Positions 34,226 through 45,133 of a DNA stretch of 64,000 nt are shown here, piece by piece. The stretch is taken from the NCBI RefSeq assembly GCF_963583255.1, contig NC_084814.1, positions 24,016,315-24,080,314 of the forward strand, in the 5' to 3' direction. Position numbers and translations under genes: made by a program. Positions within the stretch are counted from its first letter, which is position 1, and every line of letters begins with the position of its first letter. Under the pieces are notes generated by a model, which was given only the letters and a program-made list of their open reading frames with translations, was not told the DNA's origin and did not search any database. Origin of the DNA: Pyrus communis (Eukaryota; Streptophyta; Magnoliopsida; Rosales; Rosaceae).

Positions 34226-34356
34226 GGGTTAGGTCCGGATCTTATTTTGAAAAATCCAAAACCCGCCTTGCCCCGCCCCATGTTATTTATAAATGGATCG
34301 GTCTGGTTTCTTCAATTTTGGGCCCGGCCCAACCTGTGCCCACACTTACTTCATAT

Positions 34357-34777
34357 AACTGAATGATGGATGCCCCAAACGTCGATGTCACAGCCAAATT
34401 TGATATATGTCATTCACTTTAATACTTATAACTTGATGATTATTTAAACCTGAAACAACAGTATCCTCCATAGTCAAGATGTACAAACCCCCAATTCTTT
34501 TTACACGACTAATTATCTTATGAGTTTGAATGTCTTAAAAATAACAATACATGGGTAGAAGTGAGTGGAACAATATAAGATATCAAGTAGTTTTCATACC
34601 GACAAAAGATTGCACTTAACATCAAGAACAAGTAAAGCATAGACTAGTGACAAAGTCAAAGTAAGAGAGATAGTGTCTTCACTTTTCACAGGGGAATGTG
34701 CTCCATTTGCACTAGTAATATACGGATCACAAATATAGTCATGTAACTCATCAAACACTCTAGGATCACCAGTCACA
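34357..34777 (-). pseudogene. Copia protease to GAG-pre-integrase segment
   Basis: Minus strand: YVTGDPRVFDELHDY continues from the protease active site lying beyond the second hAT element. Then LDVKCNLLSV follows, and after frameshifts the HRRLGHPSFSYMKH zinc-binding start of GAG-pre-integrase. The order matches Copia polyproteins. Confidence 0.7.
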
Positions 34778-34785
34778 TAATCAGT

Positions 34786-35840
34786 TAGGGGTGGAAATTT
34801 TTACCAAATTACCGTACCAACTGCCTTACCAACCATACCATACCAAATTATTACCAAAAATTTGTACCAATTGGTAATGGTACGGTATTTGTACCGTACC
34901 ATACTATTTCGGTACGGTACTAGTATTCAAAATCAGTACTGGTGGTATACCATACCTACCAATATTATTAATATTATATTATGTATTTATTCATATAATT
35001 ATTTGAGGGCAAATTTAATAATAATTATTGTAGAAATGTGAAAAATGTGGAAAAAAAATATATACAATCACTCATAGTGACAAGCTTTACAACTTTCATA
35101 AAGAGGTTAGCTTCAAAATCCAATGCTATAATCCATAAACCTTAAATTTATATTTAGCCATCAATTGTCATTTACGCTGTATTCTTCTTACTGAATTTCA
35201 TTTTTAAAATTTTCATTTTTGAAAACATGATCATCTGGCGGATGTAAGAAGATGAACGTTCAGATCTTTGATATCACGTTTCGATATTTACGGTTAACTG
35301 AAATATGAGTCAATGTCATATATTTTGTAGAAATTTTGTAAACATCAAGCAATATTTTTACTAACTGTAAAACTCTGAACATAATATCAACGATCCAAAC
35401 CGTTCATCTTCCTGCATCCTATAATAGATCATGTTTTCAAAAAAGAAAATCTGAAAAAAACAAAATTTGATGAGAAAAATGAAGTGTAAACGTAAACAAC
35501 AATCAATGGTTAAATTTTGATCTATGATTTATATGATTATAATGGCGAATTTCAAAGTTAAGTTCTTCACGAAAGTTGTAAAGCCTGTCATTACGAGCGT
35601 TTATATATTTTTTACACTTCTACATTAATTAAAAAATATTAGATTTTGGGCAAACTAAGTGGCGTAAAACAAAGTGGCAATTACTATTGACATACCATAC
35701 CAACCAAACTATTTGGTATACCGATATTCGGTATACCGAAAGTTTGGTACGGTAATGGTAATAGATTTTGCCGTACCAAATATTTGGTATGGTAATTGGT
35801 ACAAAGGTTTTGATATAGTAATGTACCAAAACCACCCCTA
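34786..35840. mobile_element. Second hAT-type non-autonomous element
   Basis: It is flanked by TAATCAGT (34778-34785) and TAATTAGT (35841-35848), an 8-bp duplication with one mismatch. It starts TAGGGGTGGAAATTTTTACC and its reverse-complement end is TAGGGGTGGTTTTGGTAC. Both subterminal regions are crowded with GGTACGGTA and TACCATACC words, likely transposase-binding repeats. It has no coding frame and is 1055 bp long. Confidence 0.85.
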
Positions 35841-35848
35841 TAATTAGT

Positions 35849-35925
35849 GACCCCAGTATCAATTATCCATATATTTGTTTTACCAAGATGCATAACAATA
35901 CTTTGATTATATTCATCCATTTAGC
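35849..35925 (-). pseudogene. Copia protease active-site fragment
   Basis: Minus strand MDEYNQSIVMHLGKTNIWII is followed by DTGVTN. The DTG triad lies directly at the hAT insertion point and continues as YVTGDPRVF on the other side. Upstream gag sequence is missing. Confidence 0.65.
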
Positions 35926-35984
35926 TAAACCACGAACAATAAAAGCACAAAAGGTAAGCAGTGAAATTAAGAAAATTTACCAGA

Positions 35985-36175
35985 AACTGTAGCACTGTTC
36001 ACAAAAGGTAAGCACTGTTCACGGACGGTAAGCAAGTTACTATTCACAACAATGTAAGCACTGTTCACGGACTGTAGCAAGTTACTATTTACCAGAAATT
36101 AAGACAAAAGGTAAGCACTGTTCACGGACTGTAGCAAGTTACTATTCACAACAATGTAGCACGGCACTGTTCATC
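35985..36175. repeat. Tandem repeat with GTAAGCACTGTTCAC units
   Basis: Several copies of AAGCACTGTTCACGGAC and AGCAAGTTACTATTCACAA alternate here with small gaps. They probably belong to the truncated 5' side of the Copia element or another retroelement leader. Confidence 0.6.
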
Positions 36176-36880
36176 TTTTTTTTTTTATTTTATTTTATTA
36201 TTATTATTATTTAAAAAAAAAATTATAATAAATTTTTTATTTTGAAAGGGGAAATCACGACAAAAGTGCCACAAACGGAAATCACCAATATATTATACCA
36301 ATTACAAAAAATGTTAAGTGTACGACCCCATACGAGATGCTATCGATCAACAGTTAAGCCCGATCTCTAATTCATTACCTCACCCGTAGACAACGAAAAT
36401 GAAATTAAAAAATAAAAAGCAAGAGAAAGAAACTCAATTCATACCTCCAGCACAGGTAAAAGAATTCTTTTAATCTTTTCGGTAAATTACCTCCTACATG
36501 ATACTGAATCTTCACCTCTGAAAATTAGTTCCTTAAAAAAGCAGGTATATGTTACTAGTTAATAGTTTTTGACATTAACAATATGGTAACAAGCATGATG
36601 GTGGTCATGGAGAGACATAAATGCTTTTGTGAGTCTTCTCCACTTGTGAAAGGATATATTACCATGACGAAATCATCTGATCTATTTTTTAAAGAGGAAA
36701 GAAAAACAATGTGGTAAAAATAACTTTTTTTACCTAATTATGGGTATGAATGGAAAAAATATGTGGTTTCAAGCCATTCGGGTAATCACAGTACCTCTGC
36801 CCAATCCCAAATCGACAACGTTTTTGACGAAACCACTTTGGTTTCCAATCCCACCCATCTCATCTTACAGCGGTTTTAAA
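36176..36880. other. Upstream region of the FUL-type gene
   Basis: AT-rich, with no ORF or recognisable element. It probably holds distal promoter sequence of the FUL-type gene. The transposon pile ends only about 1.2 kb before its start codon. Confidence 0.4.
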
Positions 36881-36886
36881 ATATCC

Positions 36887-36894
36887 TATAAATA
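36887..36894 (+). promoter_or_regulatory. FUL: Candidate TATA box of the FUL-type gene
   Basis: TATAAATA occurs about 490 bp before the ATG and is followed by leader-like, GA- and CT-rich sequence. Other TATA-like runs lie nearer the ATG (for example 37150), so the choice is uncertain. Confidence 0.3.
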
Positions 36895-37165
36895 TTTCAT
36901 ATAAATACAAGAAGGAATCTGTCCTCGTATATGGACAGAGAAAGAGAGACACCAAACCACCTACCTTGCTATCTATTAGCTCATTTTATATAAGGAAAAT
37001 TAATAAAAAAAATTTGAAAATTTTGAGTTTCAAGGATAAAGATAAAATAAAGGGTAAAATAAATAGTACCATAATTAATTTTTTAGTTTAAAAATATGAT
37101 TTTTTTGTTAAAATAAACTATATCAGAAGCTTTTTGTTAAAGTTTTCTTTTATATATACAAAGAA

Positions 37166-37178
37166 GAGAAAGAGAGAG

Positions 37179-37219
<41 letters not shown>
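37166..37219 (+). repeat. GA microsatellite in the FUL-type 5' leader
   Basis: A long GA/GGA run lies about 160-215 bp before the FUL-type start codon, probably inside the transcribed leader. Compare the tract touching the SEP4-type ATG. Confidence 0.85.
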
Positions 37220-37220
<1 letters not shown>

Positions 37221-37379
37221 AGAAGCCATCTGGTTCTCTCTCCCATTTTGAGGGTTTCTTGGTGGCCTTTCTGGTTTCTCTAAATTAAGAGATCAGTTCA
37301 CCAGGAAGGACCTTATATATAACTAGGACATTATTAGTTATTAATATATATATAATAATAAATAATTGTACAAGAGATT

Positions 37380-40300
37380 ATGGGGAGGGGAAGGGTGCAG
37401 CTGAAGAGGATTGAGAACAAGGTCAACAGGCAGGTGACCTTCTCAAAGAGAAGGTCAGGGCTGCTGAAGAAAGCTCATGAGATTTCTGTGCTTTGTGATG
37501 CTGAGGTTGCTTTGATTATCTTCTCTACCAAAGGCAAGCTTTTTGAGTACTCCACTGATTCCTGGTATATATGTACCCTCTCAACTACCCTTTCTTTCAG
37601 CTACTATACATTTTTTCCCAAAGAAACCTCGGCCGTACGATTGAAGTTCATTGTTCTACTCGATTATCTTTTTTACTCTGGTTTTTTAGGGCGTGCTATA
37701 TGCTTCAGTTAAATTATTTGGCAATTTTTCTACCCGTACGTTACATTTTTTTTCACATGCGGTGCTTTTGATATGGGATACCCTTCTTCTGGTTTATGCT
37801 GTTGAATTTTCTTGCTTCACAATTGTGTTTCCATTAAATTGATTTTTAAAAAATATATTAAATTTTCTTGAGTTTCTTTTGTGGGGATTTTCTCTCTCTT
37901 TGATTTCATGCAAAGACCAGCTGTTCGTTGAGTACCAGTGTACCACTGGAAAGGGCGAGAGAGAGAGACTGGGTATAGTGAGGGTGTGTGCGTGAGAGAG
38001 AGGGAGATGGAGAGGGAGAGAGAATATATAATCCTCCGTCCGTATCTATGTGAAGGTAGGATAAACCTGTTCATCCATATAAAACAAAAACGGAAATAAG
38101 AATACTTTTCGTGATGATAACATGTGGTGTCTTTTCGCTGATCTACTTGGGGAGAAAGTGGCTAGCTAGACAGGTTACTGTAAAACAGACTGAGTGAACA
38201 GATTATTCAAACCCAAATTAATCTGGTTTGGAATCCCTAATTCAATTATTAGGATCTCCCAACCAGTCATTTTAATTATAACAATAAAATACGACGGACT
38301 TCCGCTTAATTTGTTGGACTTTTGAAACGTAGCTAGACCAGCTGGAGTATCCTATCTTTTCTTTCTTGTTTTCACACACACACACACACGTGTGTGTGTG
38401 TATATAGGTTTGTATGTGTGTTTGTTAACATATATGCATTTATCTGTGTTCAGACTTTATATAAATAGTAATTAATTAATTGTTGTCTGAGAGTAGAGTT
38501 TAGATTACACTCCCGCGCAAGGGTTTGTGTGTTATATTTGTTTTGTGAGTGGCATTATTTTCTTAACCACTTGTTTCTACCTTAGCTAGAGGATATCCTG
38601 TAAGCAAATAGTGCATCAAATCAGCATGACGAAGCTTATGTAAGACCCCATACTTAAAACTATTTCAGAAAGCTATACCATAAGAAGTTTCTACGCCATG
38701 ACACCATCGATAATATCGTGTTACCTGTTTCCTTCTAAAATTTATTTTTCAGCATTTTCATGCTTGTTATTTAACATAAGAAACACGAGATTTTTATTAG
38801 TTTCATAGTTTTTATATGCATAACGTCTGTCTTAAATACTATGACTACTTACTGGTACATAATTTCGTTTCATTTTTCATATTAACAGCATGGAAAGGAT
38901 CCTGGAAAGGTACGAAAGATACTCACATGCAGAGAGGCAGCTTCTTGCAAATGAAAATGAATCCACTGTATATGCCGCCACACCCTCCTCTATCATTTAT
39001 TGAAAGGCAAACGAAATTTTAGAAGCCAAAAGGAACACCATGAATTTGGCATCCATTACTTAGTTGGTGTTAGTTTCCTAGCTTAGGGGCTGTATGATAA
39101 TCATTTCGTTTGTAGCTTTTAATTTTCACCTTTTCTTGATATGGAGAGAAGGAATGTAATGGAGGAATGTGTAATGAAAGGATGGTGAGGAGAAGGGAGA
39201 AATGAAGGAGAATGCAGGAAAGAAAAACTAGAAACGGAAACCTACTAAAAATTGGTTTTTAAGTTTTTAGTTTCCATATTGTCTATTCCATATACATTTG
39301 TTTCACTCCTTCCCTTCGTCCACCTTTGCGCATCCCCACACCCCCCCCCCTCTCCTATTCCTAACAAAAGTGAAAATTAAAACTAAAAAGAAATAGTTAT
39401 CAAACGTGTCCTTAGCTAGCGTTACTTTTCTCGTGTTCTTTTTATTTGAAACAGATCTTTCATGCCATATATTTATTCTTGTTTTATAGGGTAGCTGGAC
39501 TCTGGAACATGCAAAGCTCAAGGCTAGGGTGGAGGTTTTACAAAGAAATCAAAGGTATACCAAGTTCAAGTATAAGTATCCCTCTTTAATTCCGTTATAA
39601 TTGATAATATAAAGGTCAAGTAATCAGTACTAAGCATACTACTTTTCACTGATCTTGGTTGGTTTGCAGTCATTATATGGGAGAAGATCTCCAAATCTTA
39701 AGTCTCCAAGAGCTACAGAATTTAGAGCAACAGCTTGATTCTGCACTAAAGCGCATAAGGTCAAGAAAGGTAAAACCAATGATGAACAAATTAACCCTCA
39801 GAAAGTTTTTTGTTACATAGACTAAATTAATATTGGGTTTTAACTTTTATTTTAAAGCTTTTTCATTTTTATTTTTCCGAAAAAGGTTAACTGATTGGAA
39901 TATGATGAATTTTTCATCACATACAGAACCAAGTCATGTACGAATCGATTTCTGAGCTCCAGAAGAAGGTAAGCCTGAGCTAGAAGGCATTTTATATGGA
40001 GAATGAGAACAACACATCCTTTCCCTAGTGCTACACATTCTTGTTTGCTGTTTTTTTTTTATTTATTCGATGACCAAAACCAAACTGGACTGTGTAAGAG
40101 GAGAAGAATAGTGTGCGATTTTCATTTCATTCTATATATGCATGCAAATACATGCATATATAAATCCATACTTCTGTAACAGTAATGGTAGAACATTGTC
40201 TGTGTGTGTCTTGCATGACAGGATAAGGCATTGCAGGAGCAAAACAACTTGCTGGCAAAGAATGTACGTAACAATATATATGTAGTGTGTTTAAAAATGT

Positions 40301-41318
40301 TTAATTTCGTAATTCTCATCGTACTGGCATTGTGTATATTGTGTATTTAATTGAACTAGGTAATGGAGAAGGAGAAAGCAGTAGCTCCACAGGCACAATT
40401 GGATCATGCGCAGAAGCAGAGCTTGGACTTCTCCTCCACCCTTCTACCACAGGCATTGCAGTCCCTGAATTTCAGGTTAGCCTTTCCCTGTGTTTAGTTT
40501 GGCTTATTTTTATTTTTAAATAGAGATGGAGAGAAAATATATGGGAAAAACGAGGAATGAAGGATGATTGGAAGGTGGTGGGAGGGAGGAGAAAAAAATG
40601 TAGATTATATGAAAACAAACATGTCAAGATCCGTCTGATAACCATTTGGTTTTAGCTTTTAGTTTTGTATTTGTGAGATATGTGGAAAGTATGGTTGAAA
40701 GGAGGGGTGAGAGGAAGAGAGAATGTATAAGGAATGGTACACAAAATGAACACTAAAAATAAAAAAATTATTTCAAGTTGTTTTCACTTTCAAGATGTTT
40801 CATTCAATCTTCTTTATTCTGTTTCTCTCGCTGGCTCTCAATCACCACCCTTCTTCTTCCGTCATTTCTTCTTTATACTTTCTCCGTATCTCAAACATAA
40901 AAACTTAAAACTTAAAACCAAAAACCAAATGGTTATCAAATAGATTCTCAAATTTTTATTTTTACTTTCCATTTTGTATGTCATTCCTTTCACATTTCTT
41001 CCATGGTCCAACCTCCAGTACTCTTGATTTTCATTGTTTCTTTCTCCCACTACTTTTTCTCCATCTGTAACACTTGTGTTATGGAAACCAAAATTAAAGA
41101 CAAAATAGTTATAATACAAGTTAAATTAATTGGTTTATGAATGTGTGTGTGTATATATATACATATTATATTGTTGCAGCAGGTCCAATTACCACCAGGC
41201 CATTAGATCAAGTGATGGAATATCAGGAGTTAATCAGCAGGATGGAGATGAAACCGCGATTCCACATAGACCTCACACGCTGCTGCCCCCTTGGATGCTC
41301 CGCCACCTTAATGAATAG
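37380..41318 (+). CDS. FUL: FRUITFULL/AGL8-type MIKC MADS-box transcription factor
   Basis: Eight exons, 254 aa: 37380-37564, 38889-38967, 39490-39554, 39670-39769, 39927-39968, 40222-40263, 40360-40475, 41183-41318. All junctions are GT/AG and phases match the 185-79-65-100-42-42 SQUA pattern. Residues 1-60 are the MADS domain ([20 protein letters not shown]). The K domain contains [20 protein letters not shown] and [20 protein letters not shown]. The C-terminus ends [12 protein letters not shown]. The LPPWML box is the FUL-like (paleoAP1) motif, and there is no CaaX farnesylation end, so this is euFUL rather than euAP1. FUL factors act in the nucleus in meristem identity and fruit development and bind SEP partners. 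Position after a SEP gene in the same orientation is the conserved tandem. Confidence 0.93.
38375..38404. repeat. CA/TG microsatellite in FUL intron 1
   Basis: A CACACA run followed directly by CGTGTGTGTG forms a self-complementary simple repeat. It lies in the 1.3-kb first intron, where SQUA-clade genes often keep regulatory sequence; nothing specific is claimed. Confidence 0.8.
39085..39415. mobile_element. Foldback MITE in FUL intron 2 (GATAAC-type)
   Basis: The left arm, GATAATCATTTCGTTTGTAG with following CTTTTAATTTTCAC, pairs with GTGAAAATTAAAACTAAAAAG and ATAGTTATCAAACGTGTCC at the right. The interior is GA-rich on one side and pyrimidine-rich on the other. It is non-coding and hAT MITE-like, with target duplication unclear. 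Confidence 0.6.
40628..40955. mobile_element. Foldback MITE in FUL intron 7 (GATAAC-type)
   Basis: Same family as in intron 2: CTGATAACCATTTGGTTTTAG at the left, AACCAAATGGTTATCAAATAG at the right, near-perfect inverted repeats. Two insertions of one family in introns of one gene suggest a recent burst. Confidence 0.7.
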
Positions 41319-41871
41319 AAGCATTTCATCACCATGAAATAATATATCCAAATAATATTAAAACACCAATTAATCAAGCAAACATATTACACTTATGTAT
41401 GTATAACTAGAAATTAATTGGTATGTGCCTGATCAAAACCCTAGCCTCGATCTAGCTCCAAATGTGTATCGTATGTTGGAATTCAATTACTGGAATTAAT
41501 AGCCCAAAAACTGTGTTAGGGGTTGTCTACCTCTTGTAATTAAGGTACTATTTTTCAAATTAACTTGGGACACGTCCATGTACACTTTGTCCAATATGGA
41601 TTTGATATGCTGCTTAATTTTTCTGTTCCTTCTGGTTTCTGGCAGCTCGTGTGATTGAGGTGAATCTTGCAATATCAATGTTTATAGTATTAACGTCATA
41701 GATGTGGATTATATCAGTTAGTTATATATATTACCGTATTTTAAGGAGTTAAGTATAGATCTAGTAACTCTATAAACTCTATGCATAGATTACATCAATC
41801 TTGAAGTTCTAGTGCCACAAGTTGAACCTGTGACTGTAGATTAGCTATGAGCTGGCTAGCTAAATGTTTAG

Positions 41872-42016
41872 GGGTGTGCTATCCACACATCCCATTTTAC
41901 TTCTCACACACCCATTGATAATTTCTGTCCGTTGATATTCTTCAATTCATGTAATCCGACAACTGAAAATTAAAAATGTGTGTGAGAAGTAAAATAGGAT
42001 GTGTGAATATCACACC
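41872..42016. mobile_element. Foldback MITE, family 2, copy 3
   Basis: GGGTGTGCTATCCACACATCC and its right mirror GGATGTGTGAATATCACACCC form the arms, continued by CATTTTACTTCTCACACAC and GTGTGAGAAGTAAAATAGG. The centre CTTCAATTCATGTAATCCGAC is shared with the 5.4-kb copy. It lies just behind the FUL-type gene. Confidence 0.8.
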
Positions 42017-42252
42017 CAGTATTTAAAAGTACTATGGACCAAACCCACATTTTAAAAACAAAATGTAAATATATAACATTGTAGAGTAGTTGGTCCTCAT
42101 TATTTTAGTGGTACAATAACTGCAATGTGTGCGTTCCTACGTTATCAGTTCTCAATAGAACAGAGCAACTTTCATGGTGCACATACACTATTACCGTGAT
42201 CTTCTATGTGGTAAAATCCTTCACTCTAGAGTACAGAGAGGAAGTTACATAC

Positions 42253-42305
<53 letters not shown>

Positions 42306-43859
42306 TCAGGAACCCAAGTGCAACTGTAGAACTATATGTTTCAACCCTAATGACTTTCATTTAGCTTTTTTCTTTCTCCTTCTTATTTAGTAAAGGAGAG
42401 TGAAATCGGACTCCAGACTAATATGTACGTGAGTAGAGAGAGTAGAATTCCTTTACCACATACACATGGAAACTTTGCCCAAAGACCAAACTAGTAGTGT
42501 GAACCAGTGAGTGGCTGATCATAGACATTAGAGATAATATGTACTTCCTAATCCAAACAAAATCATCATGCAGTCTGCCACTTCTGCCTTGCACTTAGCC
42601 ATATATAGCAGTATCATTATCTTCAAGAATATATTACAAATTAATCATGCGTTTGATCTTTATCTCCTAATGATTTGTGTTTTCTGTTGGCTAGTGATGT
42701 ATTGCTAACGTGGAGCTAAAAATAATCAAGAAAAATATGGAGGCGACATGTGGATTTTTGGGTAAAAACGAAAAGATTATTCTCAGGCATATTGGAACTC
42801 CTACGTGCGAGCAATAAACAATCATTACTCAATCAAGGTCAAAAGTGATCAAAATAAGTATTCATTCAAAACCAGTTGTTGGTTTGGGAGCCAGACTTGT
42901 GGCTAGGAGGAGGCTGAAATGTCTCTGTGAGTTTTTCCGGCCCCCATAAGGGGTGGATAATTGTGGCGTGCCACCAGTTGTCCTCCCTACAAGAAAAAAC
43001 AAAAGAAAAAAAAAAAAAAAAAACTCAATTGAAGTGGAAACTATTTGTCTATTCAATTACCATGCTCTAATAATCTCTAATTTATTTATTTTTCTTCTAA
43101 ATTATTGAATTTGAAGTGTTTCGTATAGGAAGCTTACTTAATTATATACGAAAAGCCATTGTAATTTAATTTGATTTATTTTAGTTTGATAACGCAAAAG
43201 GTGCGAGAGAGTTTATGTGGTTGCTATTGTTCAATTTTTCTAATGTAACATTAAACTTCATAATTAATGTTACACCTTTTGTCTACAAAATGTTCGGATT
43301 GTACGTTTTTATTTCTTTCTAGTTGAAAATTTGTGTTTTGCTATCGCGATTGGCCTAGGAGTGTGCCCTATTAATCTGAGAGATTATGACATGCTTAATT
43401 TGATTTTAATATTGGGAAATGATGCATCTCTAAACTCCTTGACTTGTTCTCTCGTCATACAAGCGTACTCTACTAAATTCGGATTTATATATCTATGCAC
43501 GTTATACGTATCTAGTAATTTAGGGGTGATGGGCACCCTGTATGAAAAAGTATAAATATCGTACCAATCCATTTTTTTTTGGGGAAATTAGTCAAACTCC
43601 CAGCTACTGGTTTTCTTCCAGTGTGGGATGTATGGGAACAAATAACTATATATGAAATGAAGCCTACAAATTAATTCATGGAAAGCACGTTCAAGAAGTG
43701 GCCTACCACATAGAAAAACAAAACAAATAAACAAAACAAGGAACAAATGCCCTTCAAAAAAAACAAAAGGTTAATTCCAAGTCTAGGCCTAATTATTTGT
43801 ATATATATACATGCATAGCCAGCCATTTTTCCCACCGGCAAAACCAATATTATCAACAA
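42017..43859. other. Intergenic region between the FUL-type and USP genes
   Basis: Contains a TA/CA microsatellite (42248-42304). At about 42850-43021 a retroposon-like segment, with TTTTTCCGGCCCCCATAAGG inside, ends in a long A tail and could be a SINE. No gene is seen. The right end probably includes the USP promoter. Confidence 0.45.
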
Positions 43860-44224
43860 ATGAGCAGGAAATATGCAAGACTGTGTGGTGCCCGGCCGAC
43901 TGTTTGTCTTCCAATCCTTTCACTGTCTCACAGGTCGAAACGCAAGTCTAGACGGCGTTCCGGTTCCGTCGAAGCTACTACTGATCATAACAGCACAAAG
44001 TTCTGGAAGAATATTAGCAGCAGGGGGGATGACGACTTGGGTAGTACTGCAGAAGATGTGAAAAATGGGAACAAGATAATGGTTGTTGTGGATTCAAGCC
44101 TTGAAGCTAAGGGAGCTCTCGAATGGGCACTATCCCACACTGTGCAACCCCAGGACACCATTGTTCTTCTTCATGTAGCTAAACCCTCCAAACAAGAAGG
44201 TCAGAAAACTGAGATTAATCTTCT

Positions 44225-44258
<34 letters not shown>

Positions 44259-45133
44259 TCTTGTTGCATTGATGTTAATTAACATATAAGCCTAATGTGC
44301 TAAACTAATATTGATTAATTTGCAGGTGCAGACTCAAATGGGAGCACTAATTTAAGGGACTTTGAACTGCTTCGCTCGATGAAAAATGTGTGCCAAAGGA
44401 AAAGGCCTGGGGTAAGTTTAATTCACAAATTCTGTGTTTTCCCCAATTTTGTTTCTGTATAATAGCAAAACTAGTAATGAATATATCTAGTGACAAAATG
44501 TGAGTATCTGACCCTGATCAGTTAGCAGTGAACGAGAAACTCTACGATTATTTAAACATTTATACAGGGCTTTTATTTTTCCGACGTGGTTGGATTTTAC
44601 TCTTATGTGCATAACCATTTAATCTAATAGCACACAATCTCCATTATAAAAGTCCTGAGTTAAATTTCGCAGCGGAAAATAGTATACTTTTTAACTCATA
44701 TCAATAATTTTGTCAATGTAGATCAATCATAGAGATGCCAACTACACACACACACAAATAAAGATCTTTATTAAACAAATGTGAAAGGGTGTACCATTAT
44801 CCTTGATATTGCGTTTGTATTGACTATTGAAAATTGAAATAGGTGGAAGTGGAGGTAGCATTGCTTGAAGGGAAAGAAAAGGGCCCAATAATAGTGGAAG
44901 AAGCTAAGAGACAAATGGTGTCCCTACTTGTTCTTGGCCAAAAAAGAAAGAGGTCGACGTGGTGGCAGCTAATCAAGAGGTGGACAAGGAGCAGATCATC
45001 AGGGGAGGTTTTTGTGGAATACTGCATTCAAAATTCTGCATGCATGACGATTGCTGTGAGGAGAAAGAGCAAGAAATTGGGAGGTTACTTGATCACCACT
45101 AAGCTTCACAAGAATTTCTGGCTTCTAGCTTGA
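43860..45133 (+). CDS. Universal stress protein family protein
   Basis: Three exons, 238 aa: 43860-44199, 44326-44411, 44843-45133, all GT/AG and in phase. The N-terminal 65 residues are basic (RSKRKSRRRSGS). The USP alpha/beta fold starts with NKIMVVVDSSLEAKGALEWA and DTIVLLHVAKPS, and ends SACMTIAVRRKSKKLGGYLI. The ATP-binding GxxGxxxxGS(V/T) loop is not evident, so it may not bind ATP in the classical way. An upstream in-frame ATG at 43797 would add 21 residues; 43860 is preferred because the sequence before it looks like untranslated leader. Plant proteins of this type are stress- or hormone-responsive; substrate unknown. Confidence 0.8.

Larger units (their letters stand above)
33103..34348. 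mobile_element. hAT-type non-autonomous element carrying gene fragments
   Basis: The 8-bp target duplication CTTCATAT (33095-33102 and 34349-34356) flanks a 1246-bp insert. It starts TAGGGGTGGGCAAAC and its reverse-complement end is TAAGTGTGGGCACAG. Eight-bp duplications with TAGGGGTGGGC ends are typical of plant hAT elements. No transposase is seen. The interior resembles pieces of host genes: a leader-plus-first-exon-like segment (33300-33586), an ADP-glucose pyrophosphorylase-like piece (33784-33846) and two LysM receptor-like pieces on the minus strand. This is the structure of a Pack-type element. Confidence 0.85.
23170..35925 (-). mobile_element. Decayed Ty1/Copia retrotransposon, 5'-truncated, split by three insertions
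   Basis: Read on the minus strand from high to low coordinates, the pieces are protease (35849-35920, then 34357-34777), GAG-pre-integrase and integrase (31865-33094), and reverse transcriptase/RNase H (23339-24988), ending in an LTR. The protease-to-integrase-to-RT order is Copia-type. Two hAT-type elements and one Gypsy-derived element interrupt it; removing each with one target duplication restores continuity of the reading. Gag and the 5' LTR are not found before the FUL promoter. Stops and frameshifts make it inactive. Confidence 0.85.

Noticed and set aside
37380..41318. Annotation as APETALA1
   Set aside because: The protein has the FUL-type LPPWML end and a FUL-like K domain ([25 protein letters not shown]); the euAP1 acidic and CaaX motifs are absent.
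42127..42390. 87-codon frame after the FUL gene
   Set aside because: It runs through a TA microsatellite and has no family resemblance.
42862..43021. Organelle-derived insertion
   Set aside because: The CCCCCATAAGGGG segment first suggested plastid DNA, but the long A tail and surroundings fit a retroposed SINE-like sequence; neither could be confirmed.
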